Shown piece after piece: positions 17,508 to 25,367 of a DNA stretch of 64,000 bases. The stretch lies in contig OZ244166.1 of NCBI GenBank assembly GCA_965216445.1, forward strand, positions 1,488,001-1,552,000. The letters are read 5' to 3'. This DNA is from MA-ANB-1 sp965216445. GTDB taxonomy: Bacteria > Actinomycetota > Acidimicrobiia > Spongiisociales > ZC4RG35. Each line of letters starts with the position of its first letter. The first letter of the stretch is position 1. The notes beneath the pieces are model-generated. The model did not search any database. It was not told where the DNA came from and saw nothing but the letters and a program-made list of their open reading frames with translations. A program made the position numbers and the translations under genes.

Positions 17508-17529
17508 AGGTCCCGATCTTTCGGGACCT
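17508..17529. promoter_or_regulatory. Inverted repeat in the nrdR / lipoprotein divergent region
   Basis: Perfect 9-bp repeat AGGTCCCGA-TCTT-TCGGGACCT, 105 bases upstream of nrdR and 45 bases upstream of the lipoprotein-nirK operon. Neither neighbour ends here, so a terminator is not needed; an operator or RNA hairpin is possible. Confidence 0.5.
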
Positions 17530-17573
17530 CCGTCTCTGGCTTCTCCCGCGTTGTGAGTCGAGTATTGACCTCA

Positions 17574-17804
17574 ATGAAGTCACGGATCGGTTTGACCCTG
17601 CTCGGGGTGACCATGTTGGTCACTGGTGCATGCGGGTCTGACCAGCAGCAAAACGACCCGGCCGCTGAGTTCGGGTCGTTTTCGATTTCTGCCGAGGAAC
17701 ACATCGTCAGAGATGACAGTGGTTCGTACTTCTGCGTGTTGCGCCGGCCCGACGACCTGGCGCAATTGCGGGCTCAGTTCAACAGTTCAAACGAAGGGAC
17801 ATAG
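17574..17804 (+). CDS. Small lipoprotein upstream of the nitrite reductase
   Basis: 76 aa from ATG 17574. The signal peptide MKSRIGLTLLGVTMLV is followed by a lipobox VTGAC with the lipidated Cys. The mature protein is short and acidic (CGSDQQQNDPAAEFGSF..) and contains one further cysteine. The frame is open upstream to 17496, but that would place the lipobox too far in. It ends 2 bases before the nirK start, so the pair is a tight operon. A role in copper or electron delivery to NirK is a guess from position only. Confidence 0.7.
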   Translation: MKSRIGLTLLGVTMLVTGACGSDQQQNDPAAEFGSFSISAEEHIVRDDSGSYFCVLRRPDDLAQLRAQFNSSNEGT

Positions 17805-17806
17805 AC

Positions 17807-19300
17807 GTGTACGACGGTTTCTGGCATAGGGCGTGGCAGTTTGCGCTGCTGTTCGCAGCAATTGCTTTGCTTGCTGTTTCAGTTTTCATTCAGGGCCAAG
17901 CCCTGTCAACCGACGATGTGCGCAACATCGTTGCCGAGGAAGGCGGCGGAGGTTCCGGAGGCGGCTCAGGCGGGTGGCCCGTCGACGAGTCGATTCGACC
18001 GGAGTTGACCCCGGTGTCCGACCTCAGCGAGGCAACAGGGGAAGAGCATGTTTCGATCGCACCCGCGGTCCCAGCGCCCATCGACCGAACTGACCAACGA
18101 CTGTGGAAGGTTCACATCGAGTCGATAGAAGGTGTCTGCCCTCTCGACCCGGCCAACGGCGTCACCACCGAAATGTGGGGATTCAGAATCAATGGGAGCG
18201 ATGACGTCACCTGTGGATCTCCTGGCCCAGTCTTGAGAGGCCGGGTCGGCGATGTCGTCGAAATCACCCTCACCAACCTCGACGGCAACACTCACCCCCA
18301 CAACATCGACTTCCACGCTGTCACTGGCCAGGGTGGGGGTGCCGCTGACCTGACAGTTGCTCCGGGCGAGACGAAAACCATCCGGGTCAGGCTGCTCTAC
18401 CCAGGCGCGTTCATGTATCACTGTGCCTTCGGAGATGTCCCTCTCCACATTGCACACGGTATGTATGGACAGTTCATCGTGGACCCCGAGACACCACTAC
18501 CTGAAGTCGACCATGAGTGGGCGATTATGCAGAGCGAGTGGTACGTCTCAGAACCCGATTCGAACGGCCTGGCGGAGTACGACGCCGACGCCCTGTTCGA
18601 TGAGGAACCCCGCTACGTGACGTTTAATGGCCGCACCGATGCCCTGGTCGGAGAAAACACATTGAAGATGGCGGTCGGTGAACGAGCCCGAATCTACTTC
18701 GTGAATGAAGGACTCAACCTCACCTCTAACTTCCATCCGATCGGGTCCCATTGGGATCTGGTCTACCCGGAGGGAGCGACTCACTCGGCCAACCGGGTCA
18801 TCCGCGGGTCCCAATCGACCCTGGTTGTCGCCGGTGGAGGCACGGTCGTCGAGATCGACGCTCTGGTCCCGTCCACAATCATCCTCGTTGATCACGCGCT
18901 CGTTCGTACGTTCTATAAGGGGGCGATAGGCACAATTGAGATCTCGGGCTCAGCCAACCCAGAGATATTCGGGACTGCTGATGGCGCACCGCCGTCAGAG
19001 GGCGAACCTGAAGCCGGCGGAGGAGACGCCGTGGCTCATGGTGAAGAGCTGTTCAGCGCAACGTGCGCTGCGTGCCATGGTGCCGACGCAACCGGCATCG
19101 CCGGCCTCGGGCCATCGATGGTCGACAACACTTTCATCGATGGGCTTTCCGACGATGAGCTATTGGCATTCCTGATCGAAGGAAGGCCAGCCGACCACCC
19201 CGACAACACGACCGGCATCGCAATGCCACCCAAGGGAGGCAATCCTGCCTTGAGCGATGACGACCTCAACGATCTGATCGCATACTTGCGAGACCTGTAG
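17807..19300 (+). CDS. nirK: Copper-containing nitrite reductase fused to a C-terminal cytochrome c domain
   Basis: 497 aa. A membrane anchor (FALLFAAIALLAVSVFI) is followed by a Gly/Ser linker, two cupredoxin domains and a class I cytochrome c. Domain 1 has HPHNIDFH (type 1 Cu His165, catalytic-type Asp168, type 2 His170) and MYHCAFGDVPLHIAHGM (His205, Cys206, His214, Met219). Domain 2 supplies His315 in IGSHWD and His363 in VDHAL. The tail has CAACH (residues 420-424) and an IAMPP methionine for heme. This matches NirK, reducing nitrite to NO outside the membrane, rather than a laccase. The start is a GTG at 17807 with GAAGGGA 7 bases upstream. A strong hairpin follows. No NO reductase is visible nearby. 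Confidence 0.88.
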   Translation: MYDGFWHRAWQFALLFAAIALLAVSVFIQGQALSTDDVRNIVAEEGGGGSGGGSGGWPVDESIRPELTPVSDLSEATGEEHVSIAPAVPAPIDRTDQRLWKVHIESIEGVCPLDPANGVTTEMWGFRINGSDDVTCGSPGPVLRGRVGDVVEITLTNLDGNTHPHNIDFHAVTGQGGGAADLTVAPGETKTIRVRLLYPGAFMYHCAFGDVPLHIAHGMYGQFIVDPETPLPEVDHEWAIMQSEWYVSEPDSNGLAEYDADALFDEEPRYVTFNGRTDALVGENTLKMAVGERARIYFVNEGLNLTSNFHPIGSHWDLVYPEGATHSANRVIRGSQSTLVVAGGGTVVEIDALVPSTIILVDHALVRTFYKGAIGTIEISGSANPEIFGTADGAPPSEGEPEAGGGDAVAHGEELFSATCAACHGADATGIAGLGPSMVDNTFIDGLSDDELLAFLIEGRPADHPDNTTGIAMPPKGGNPALSDDDLNDLIAYLRDL

Positions 19301-19316
19301 CACTCACCGATACGAA

Positions 19317-19354
19317 AGAAGCCGGACCTGTCCCTGTGGCCCGGTCCGGCTTCT
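19317..19354. terminator. Hairpin terminator between nirK and the LysM gene
   Basis: Perfect 12-bp stem AGAAGCCGGACC / GGTCCGGCTTCT with a 14-nt loop, 16 bases after the nirK stop and 48 bases beyond the convergent LysM gene. Probably works for both strands. Confidence 0.8.
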
Positions 19355-19402
19355 CACAACTCCTGGATCAACACCACCCCCCGGCGTCGACCCAAGAAAT
19401 CT

Positions 19403-19681
19403 TCATCCAGTCGGGATGAGCAATACCTGACCGGGGTGGATGATCCCGCCGTCGAGGCCGTTGAGCTCCTGAATAACCACAACCGCTTCCCGCGGATCGG
19501 TGCCTTGGGGCGCAGACGCCCGAGCGATGTCCCACACCGTGTCACCAGCGTCGACCACATATTCGGTGGTGACGATGGGTGCTTCAGCTTCTGCTGGTCG
19601 GCTCACAAAGAGAAAGACCAGTGAGAGCACAACCAGTAGGACAAGCAGTCGGACGGACGGCTGGAGTGTTTGGCTCTTCAC
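19403..19681 (-). CDS. LysM-domain membrane protein, probable SOS cell-division inhibitor
   Basis: 92 aa with one N-terminal membrane span (LLVLLVVLSLVFLFV), then a single LysM-like domain beginning YVVDAGDTVWDIARAS and ending IIHPGQVLLIPTG. Size, topology and divergent placement beside lexA match Bacillus YneA and mycobacterial Rv2719c, LysM proteins induced by DNA damage; YneA delays septation. The GTG start has AGGAAG 6 bases upstream. The promoter (TTGACA at 19788-19793) holds one LexA box between its elements and another near the start of transcription. The division-inhibitor role is inferred from context. Confidence 0.8.
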   Translation of the reverse strand: MKSQTLQPSVRLLVLLVVLSLVFLFVSRPAEAEAPIVTTEYVVDAGDTVWDIARASAPQGTDPREAVVVIQELNGLDGGIIHPGQVLLIPTG

Positions 19682-19749
19682 TGGTCTTCCTTTCTTTGTA
19701 ATCAGCCCCTTTGAGCGGGGCCCGGTTATGCGGAGGACGATCGGTTTCC

Positions 19750-19793
19750 CGAACGTGTGTTCGATACCTTACCGAACATTTGTTCGATGTCAA
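19750..19793 (-). promoter_or_regulatory. LysM-gene promoter with two LexA boxes
   Basis: Boxes CGAAC-GTGT-GTTCG (19750-19763) and CGAAC-ATTT-GTTCG (19773-19786) are both perfect matches to the Gram-positive/actinobacterial LexA consensus. On the minus strand a consensus -35 TTGACA (19788-19793) and a weak -10 TAAGGT (19766-19771) are 16 bases apart, with the second box lying between them. Confidence 0.85.
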
Positions 19794-19806
19794 GCCGGAA
19801 AAGAAT

Positions 19807-19862
19807 CGAACAGGTGTTTGGTTTCGCGAACTGAGTCATCTAACCTGACGAACATCTGTTCG
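19807..19862 (+). promoter_or_regulatory. lexA promoter region with two LexA boxes
   Basis: One imperfect box CGAAC-AGGT-GTTTG (19807-19820) and one perfect box CGAAC-ATCT-GTTCG (19849-19862). The latter ends directly before the AAGGAG ribosome binding site of lexA. A tentative -35/-10 pair (TTGGTT 19818, TAACCT 19841, 17-base spacer) lies between them. The layout indicates autorepression. Confidence 0.82.
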
Positions 19863-19870
19863 AAGGAGTC

Positions 19871-20497
19871 ATGAACATGCTGAGCGAAAGACAGAAACAA
19901 GTTCTGGACTACATCAAAGAAACGGTCGACACCCGTGGATATCCGCCCTCCGTGCGAGAAATCGGCGACGCCGTAGGGCTTTCCTCGCCTTCCAGTGTGC
20001 ACAGCCAACTCTCGTCGCTGGTCGAGAAGGGCGCAATCAAGCGGGATCCCACCAAACCACGGGCAATTGTTGTCGTGGAAACAGAAACAGCAGAACCCGC
20101 AGCCCACGATGACCGGCTCCGCGACATTCCCGTCCTGGGTCGGATTGCCGCCGGCGCGCCGATCCTGGCCGCCGAACATGTCGAGGAGGTCCTTCCCCTC
20201 CCCGTCGACCTGGTCGGAAACGGACCGGTGTTCCTCCTCGAAGTCAAGGGTGACTCGATGATCGATGCCGGCATCCACGAAGGAGACCTCGTTGCTATAC
20301 GCAGTGGCAAGGAAGCACGCGACGGCGAGATCGTTGCAGCTCTAATCGACGGCGAGGAGGCAACCGTCAAACGACTTCGCCGCAAGGACAACAAGGTGAT
20401 CCTCGAGTCTGAGAACCCGGCTTACGAGCCAATGGTCTTCACCGACGGTGTCGAACTAATCGGCAAAGTCGTAAGTGTCCTCAGACGCTATCCCTGA
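19871..20497 (+). CDS. lexA: LexA repressor
   Basis: 208 aa SOS master repressor and self-cleaving protease. The N-terminal winged helix starts LSERQKQVLDYI, with the recognition helix in SSPSSVHSQLSSL. The cleavage site is Ala94-Gly95 in RIAAGAPI. The catalytic dyad is Ser129 (KGDSM) and Lys167 (TVKRL). The start is ATG 19871 after AAGGAG; an internal ATG two codons later is also possible. Four LexA boxes lie upstream, shared with the divergent LysM gene, and another precedes recA at 27923. It converges with dapF, with 4 bases between the stops. Confidence 0.97.
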   Translation: MNMLSERQKQVLDYIKETVDTRGYPPSVREIGDAVGLSSPSSVHSQLSSLVEKGAIKRDPTKPRAIVVVETETAEPAAHDDRLRDIPVLGRIAAGAPILAAEHVEEVLPLPVDLVGNGPVFLLEVKGDSMIDAGIHEGDLVAIRSGKEARDGEIVAALIDGEEATVKRLRRKDNKVILESENPAYEPMVFTDGVELIGKVVSVLRRYP

Positions 20498-20501
20498 TCC
20501 G

Positions 20502-21263
20502 TCAGGCAGTTGGACGGTCCCAGACTCCTTCGAACGAGTAACTAGCCGGGCCACGGAGCCATCCAACCCCATCTCGAAAGTCAACAGATCCTGAGCCCCC
20601 GGGGACGTGGACAGTTATCGGCGTCGCCATCCTGACCGCCTTCGTCGCCACAAAAGCAGCGGCCACCATGCCCGTCCCACATGCCAGCGTCTCGCCGACT
20701 CCGCGCTCCCAAACTCGCATCGACAGCTCCTGGTCCGCAAAACGGACAAACTCAACGTTGGTGCCCTCGGGAAACTCGGCACGAGCTGACACGGCCGATC
20801 CAATGCCTGCGACGTCAGTCAGTTCGGGGTCCTCGACTTCGACAACCGCATGAGGATTCCCCACGTCTATCAGGTGGTAGCGCTCGTCGTCGATCTTGGT
20901 GTGTCCGGTCACCGTTACCGGGCCGAGCTCAACTTCGACTTCGGATTTGTGGAGTCGCACCTTGCGTGGCCCCACCGGAGTGTCGATCAGAAACTCCTCA
21001 CCTGAAACCAGGTCTCGGTCCGATGCGTACCTGGCGACACACCGAAGACCATTGCCGCACATCTGCGCGGCTGAGCCATCGGCGTTCCAATATTCCATCT
21101 TCACTGGCCCACCAGCCGTCACTACGAGGATCCCGTCGGCGCCAACGCCAAAACGTCGGTCACAAATCTGCGCTATTTCGCCCTCAGTCAGTTCAACGGG
21201 TCCGTCGAGCACCACGAAGTCGTTTCCCCACCCATTCATTTTGGTAAACGACAACTGGCTCAA
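20502..21263 (-). CDS. dapF: Diaminopimelate epimerase
   Basis: 253 aa enzyme converting LL-DAP to meso-DAP for lysine and peptidoglycan. The N-terminal block is FTKMNGWGNDFVVLD, the first catalytic cysteine is in MCGNGLRC, and the second is in LACGTGM. The start is a TTG at 21263 overlapping the miaA stop in a TTGA tetranucleotide, indicating translational coupling; a second TTG at 21254 is possible. It is the last gene of the rny-miaB-miaA-dapF transcription unit and is convergent with lexA. Confidence 0.95.
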   Translation of the reverse strand: MSQLSFTKMNGWGNDFVVLDGPVELTEGEIAQICDRRFGVGADGILVVTAGGPVKMEYWNADGSAAQMCGNGLRCVARYASDRDLVSGEEFLIDTPVGPRKVRLHKSEVEVELGPVTVTGHTKIDDERYHLIDVGNPHAVVEVEDPELTDVAGIGSAVSARAEFPEGTNVEFVRFADQELSMRVWERGVGETLACGTGMVAAAFVATKAVRMATPITVHVPGGSGSVDFRDGVGWLRGPASYSFEGVWDRPTA

Positions 21264-22153
21264 CTCAGACTCTCCTCGATCCGACGCACCGCTTTCGCTG
21301 GGTCACTATCCCACGGTAACCAGCGAATACGCGGATCCCGCTGAAACCAGGTTCGCTGCCTTCTCGCCAGCTTCCACGTGTTCTTTCGGATCAGGTCCAT
21401 TGCTTCTTGGTGAGTGATTTCACCCATTTCTGCAAGAAGCAACTCGCGATACCCGACGGCTGAACCCGACGTACGTCCGAAACGGCCCTTGAGCCCGCGC
21501 ACTTCTTCGACCAAGCCCCCCGACATCATCTTTGACAACCGCTCGTCGATTCTGAGACGAAGCTCTTCACCGGGATCGACTCCGAACGCCGCGAAGGACA
21601 GTTCTGATTCGTAGCGGCGCAACTTATCTGCTTCCTCTGTCGAAGCCCTCTCGGTAGGGGTCCCTCCTCCTAAACGCATGATCTCCACGGCGCGGACCAC
21701 CCGGCGCATGTTGGCTAGATCGACAACTCGCCCCGATTCGGGATCGGCTTCGAGCAATTCGTTGACCACCAGAGCGGGTTCCATCGATTCGATGGCGGCG
21801 CGCTCTTCGGGATCCGTTGGCGCGAAGGTCATCGGGTCGACGAGAGCTCGGAAGTGCAGACCCGATCCACCAACGACCACAACCGGTGCATCCGCCTTCT
21901 CCAGGACCTCGCGACCGTCCCTCCGGAAGTCGGCGACCGAGTATTCGTACTCGGGATCCACGAGATCGACCATGTGATGAACAACCCTCTGCTGTTCAAA
22001 GAATGTTGGCTTCGCAGTCCCGATGTCCATGCCTCGATAGACCTGCATGGAGTCCACAGAAACGATTTCAGCGCCTAATCGCTCGGCCAGTTCGAGCGCA
22101 ATGCCCGACTTCCCAGACGCAGTCGGCCCGAGGACAGCAATAAGAACGCTCAG
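21260..22153 (-). CDS. miaA: tRNA dimethylallyltransferase, apparent CTG start
   Basis: Transfers an isoprenoid group to A37 of UNN-reading tRNAs; the product is then methylthiolated by MiaB. The family requires an N-terminal P-loop. Reading upstream of the first ordinary start (GTG 22057) in the same frame gives LIAVLGPTASGKSGIALEL, the complete MiaA P-loop, so the true start must be upstream. No ATG, GTG or TTG exists in frame there. The CTG at 22151-22153 overlaps the miaB stop as CTGA and gives a 297-aa protein of normal length. Later motifs include DSMQVYRGMDIGTAKP and VVVGGSGLHFRAL. An ATT 9 bases further in is the only other plausible start. Confidence 0.9.
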   Translation of the reverse strand: MSVLIAVLGPTASGKSGIALELAERLGAEIVSVDSMQVYRGMDIGTAKPTFFEQQRVVHHMVDLVDPEYEYSVADFRRDGREVLEKADAPVVVVGGSGLHFRALVDPMTFAPTDPEERAAIESMEPALVVNELLEADPESGRVVDLANMRRVVRAVEIMRLGGGTPTERASTEEADKLRRYESELSFAAFGVDPGEELRLRIDERLSKMMSGGLVEEVRGLKGRFGRTSGSAVGYRELLLAEMGEITHQEAMDLIRKNTWKLARRQRTWFQRDPRIRWLPWDSDPAKAVRRIEESLS

Positions 22154-23538
22154 ACCGCGGTCCCCACCAGACTGTGGTGCCCGGCTGATTCGATTCTGGC
22201 CCTCAGGAAGCTCCCAGACCGGTGCTCGCCGGGGACACTCACCACTTTGCCCGTGCGAGTCCTGGTGGTGGCCACCTCCGGACGCTTTCGTGAAGGGCCT
22301 TCGCTGAGAACCTCGACGGTAGCCCCAATCAAGCCACTGTTGATCTCAGCAGAGATGCCGTTTTGCACACTCACCAGATGATCAAACCTCTCCTTGATGA
22401 CATCCTCGGGGATAAAGTCATCAACCATCTCCGCAGCTGCGGTACCGGGTCTCGGCGAGAAGATAAAGGTGAAGGCTGCGTCAAAACGCGCTCGCTCAAT
22501 CACTTCCATCGTGGCAGCGAAATCCTCGTCTGTTTCTCCAGGAAAGCCGACAATGATGTCGGTTGTCACCGACAGTCCAGGAACAGTCTCCCGGGCCATG
22601 GCCAGTCTTTCGAGATACTTCTTCTGGTTGTAGCCGCGATGCATTGCGCGAAGAATCCGATCAGAACCGGACTGAAGTGGAAAGTGCAGCTGCTCACAGA
22701 CTGCTTCGGTCTCTGCCATCGCCTCGGCGACGTCGATCCTGAAGTCATTGGGATGTGGGCTGGTGAACCGGACACGTTCGATTCCCTCGACCGTGCCGAC
22801 CCGCCGAAGAAGGTCTCCGAAGATCGGCCGACGCTTCCCATCTATGGCTAGATCCCGTCCGTAGGTGTCCACGTTTTGGCCCAGCAGAGTTATCTCGACG
22901 ACACCCTCTGCGGTAAGACGTTCTACCTCACGGACGATGTCGCCGGGTCGCCGGCTGACTTCGACACCTCGCACCGAGGGCACGATGCAGAAAGTGCAAC
23001 TGTTGTTACAGCCGACCTGGATCGTGATCCACGCCGAGTGCTCCAACTCCCGACGGACCGGAAGCGAAGACGGCATCGCCTGCAGTTCATCCACAACCTC
23101 GGTGATGGGACCCCAATTCTCAACATGGTCTAGGAGATCGAGGATCCGATCGAGATTGTGGGTCCCCATGACTACATCCACCCAAGGCGCTCTCTCCCTG
23201 ACGAGATCGCGATCCTTTTGTGCGGCACAACCTCCCACGACCAACAGCATGTCGGGGTTGAGGTCCTTGATCGCTTTGATCTGGCCGAGATTGCCGTACA
23301 GACGGTTGTCAGCGTTCTCCCGGATGGTGCAGGTGTTGATATACACAACGTCGGCGACATCCAGTGATTCAGCTCGCACCAGCCCATCGAGTTCCAGCTG
23401 ACCGGCGATCCTCTCCGAGTCGTGCTCGTTCATCTGGCACCCGAACGTCCGGATGAAGTAGGTCTTTCCGGCCCGGGTCGGGTTTCGTTGGGGCTTTTCC
23501 CGCACCGATGGCGTTGGGAGCAGTGTTGTCTCGGGCAT
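22150..23538 (-). CDS. miaB: tRNA-2-methylthio-N6-dimethylallyladenosine synthase
   Basis: 462 aa radical-SAM methylthiotransferase. The N-terminal UPF0004 domain begins YFIRTFGCQMNEHDSERI with its cluster cysteines (also CTIRENA and GGCAAQ). The radical-SAM motif is GCNNSCTFCIVP (CxxxCxxC). A C-terminal TRAM domain follows (about residues 375-440). It converts i6A37 to ms2i6A37, the step after MiaA, whose gene overlaps the 3' end by 4 bases. The gene starts 7 bases after the rny stop. Confidence 0.95.
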   Translation of the reverse strand: MPETTLLPTPSVREKPQRNPTRAGKTYFIRTFGCQMNEHDSERIAGQLELDGLVRAESLDVADVVYINTCTIRENADNRLYGNLGQIKAIKDLNPDMLLVVGGCAAQKDRDLVRERAPWVDVVMGTHNLDRILDLLDHVENWGPITEVVDELQAMPSSLPVRRELEHSAWITIQVGCNNSCTFCIVPSVRGVEVSRRPGDIVREVERLTAEGVVEITLLGQNVDTYGRDLAIDGKRRPIFGDLLRRVGTVEGIERVRFTSPHPNDFRIDVAEAMAETEAVCEQLHFPLQSGSDRILRAMHRGYNQKKYLERLAMARETVPGLSVTTDIIVGFPGETDEDFAATMEVIERARFDAAFTFIFSPRPGTAAAEMVDDFIPEDVIKERFDHLVSVQNGISAEINSGLIGATVEVLSEGPSRKRPEVATTRTRTGKVVSVPGEHRSGSFLRARIESAGHHSLVGTAV

Positions 23539-23545
23539 TACTTGC

Positions 23546-25087
23546 CTAGCGGGCGTAATCGGTGGACCTGAATTCCCGGATGACCGTCACCTGGATCTGA
23601 CCGGGGTACTGCAAGTCTTCTTCTAGTTTGCGGGCGATTTGCCTCGACAGATCCCTGGCTTCCAGGTCAGTCACGGCTCCGGGGTCAACGACAACGCGGA
23701 TTTCCCGACCTGCCTGAAGTGCGAATACTTGCTCCACGCCCGAAAACTCGCTGGCCAGTGTTTCGAGCCTCTCCAACCGCTTCACGTAGCCTTCAAGCGA
23801 CTCCCTTCGAGCACCGGGACGTGCCGCTGAAACTGCGTCCGCAGCCTGGACAATGACCGCAAGCACCGTTTTTGGCTCGACTTCGTTGTGGTGTGCCTCG
23901 ATACCGTGGACCACCGCCTCGTCCTCTTCGAATCGACGGGCGATCTCGGCGCCGATCAGCGCGTGAGAACCTTCGACCTCATGAGTAACTGCTTTCCCGA
24001 TGTCGTGTAGCAACGCGGCCCGGCGGATGGGAACGGGGTCGATCCCGAGTTCTGACGCCAGCATTGCGGCAATGTGTGCCGTTTCGACCAGATGGTTCAG
24101 GACATTTTGACCGTAAGACGTGCGGTATTTCAACCGACCCATCAGCGTCACCAACTCAGAGTGCATCCTCGAGACGCCAGCTTCGACCAGCGCCCACTCT
24201 CCAGCGTCGCGAATACTCTGATCGACTTCAGAACGCGCCTTTTCGTACGCCTCTTCGATCGAGGCGGGATGAATTCGACCGTCGGCAACAAGCTTCTCCA
24301 ATGTGATCCGGGCGATCTCTCTCCGGACCGGGTCGAAGGACGAGACTGAAACCGCTTCCGGTGTGTCGTCGACGATGAGATTTGTCCCCGTTACCGACTC
24401 CAGGTGGCGGATGTTCCGCCCCTCTCGTCCGATGATACGACCCTTCATGTCGTCGGAAGGGAGCTCAACCGTTGAAACTGTTGACTCGCTGACTACTTCG
24501 CTAGCGAGACGCTGGATGGCAGTTGCCAAGATCCGTCGTCCTCTGCGGTCAGCTTCCTCCCGAGCTTTGATCTCCAAGTCACGCACCAAGATCATCGCTT
24601 CACGGCGGGCTTCGTCTTCCACCTGGGACAGCACTTCGGCTTTTGCTGCCGTCACGTCAATTCCGGCCATCTGCTCCAGCTTGAAACGTGCATCCTCCTT
24701 GAGATGTTCAAGTTCGCTGCGCACGTTGGTGACGTCGTCTTCACGCTCGATGAGATTCTTCTCCCGATGCGCCAGATTGGAAGCTCGCTGATCGAGCGTC
24801 TCTTCGCGCTGGGCCAACCTCGATTCGAGGTTCGTGAGCTCAACACGCCTGTGCTCGAGGGCCGCCTCTTCCCGTTCTCGATAAGCCTCGGCTTGGGCCC
24901 TCCCCTGCTCGTCGGCCCCGGCGAGTATCGCCTTCGCTTCGAGCTGTGCCTTCGCCACTACGTCCTCTGCCGACAGCCCGGTGCGCTCATTGCGACGGGA
25001 AACGGCGAGTCGGGTGGCCAGGTACCCAAAAGCGAGACCGATGACGATTCCGAGGACAGTCAGTCCTATCGCCCCGGCATTGCTCAT
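23546..25087 (-). CDS. rny: Ribonuclease Y
   Basis: 513 aa membrane-anchored endoribonuclease. The single N-terminal span is IGLTVLGIVIGLAFGYLATRL, followed by a long coiled coil (about residues 40-190, rich in Glu/Arg/Ala), a KH domain with MKGRIIGREGRNIRHLE, and an HD domain with LLHDIGKAVTHE (metal-binding HD) near residue 350. RNase Y starts bulk mRNA decay in many Gram-positive bacteria. RNase J is also encoded in this window (50207), so both decay nucleases are present. GGGAAAGGA lies just before the ATG. The leader carries a hairpin at 25121-25144. Confidence 0.96.
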   Translation of the reverse strand: MSNAGAIGLTVLGIVIGLAFGYLATRLAVSRRNERTGLSAEDVVAKAQLEAKAILAGADEQGRAQAEAYREREEAALEHRRVELTNLESRLAQREETLDQRASNLAHREKNLIEREDDVTNVRSELEHLKEDARFKLEQMAGIDVTAAKAEVLSQVEDEARREAMILVRDLEIKAREEADRRGRRILATAIQRLASEVVSESTVSTVELPSDDMKGRIIGREGRNIRHLESVTGTNLIVDDTPEAVSVSSFDPVRREIARITLEKLVADGRIHPASIEEAYEKARSEVDQSIRDAGEWALVEAGVSRMHSELVTLMGRLKYRTSYGQNVLNHLVETAHIAAMLASELGIDPVPIRRAALLHDIGKAVTHEVEGSHALIGAEIARRFEEDEAVVHGIEAHHNEVEPKTVLAVIVQAADAVSAARPGARRESLEGYVKRLERLETLASEFSGVEQVFALQAGREIRVVVDPGAVTDLEARDLSRQIARKLEEDLQYPGQIQVTVIREFRSTDYAR

Positions 25088-25120
25088 CGTGGTCCTTTCC
25101 CCCGGAGATACAAATAGGCA

Positions 25121-25144
25121 TGCCGAGCCCTACCTGGCTCGGCA
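25121..25144 (-). other. Hairpin in the 5' leader of rny
   Basis: Perfect 9-bp stem TGCCGAGCC / GGCTCGGCA with a 6-nt loop, 34 bases upstream of the rny start on the same strand. No gene ends nearby on this strand, so it belongs to the leader or promoter region; the rest of the 280-base gap shows nothing else I can identify. Confidence 0.55.
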
Positions 25145-25367
25145 CACAAAGAAACAAGCGATTATTGGGGTCATTTCACCCGTTTGGTCGTTTGCTCCTC
25201 CTGTTCACTTGATATCGAATCCGGTTCAGTTTCAAATTTGTTTTGTGTGCTGGAACCCAGAGTACACCCTGTCAATGGTCCCGAGCCAAGGTTTCGCATA
25301 GAAATCGCTGATTCCGGGTACTTATTTGCCGCTCGTAACGTTCTACTTGGTGATGGTGTTTAGGTAA

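Noticed and set aside
17807..19300. Laccase-type multicopper oxidase
   Set aside because: It has two cupredoxin domains only, with the NirK-specific HNIDFH Asp and type 2 His set, and lacks the HCH motif of three-domain oxidases.
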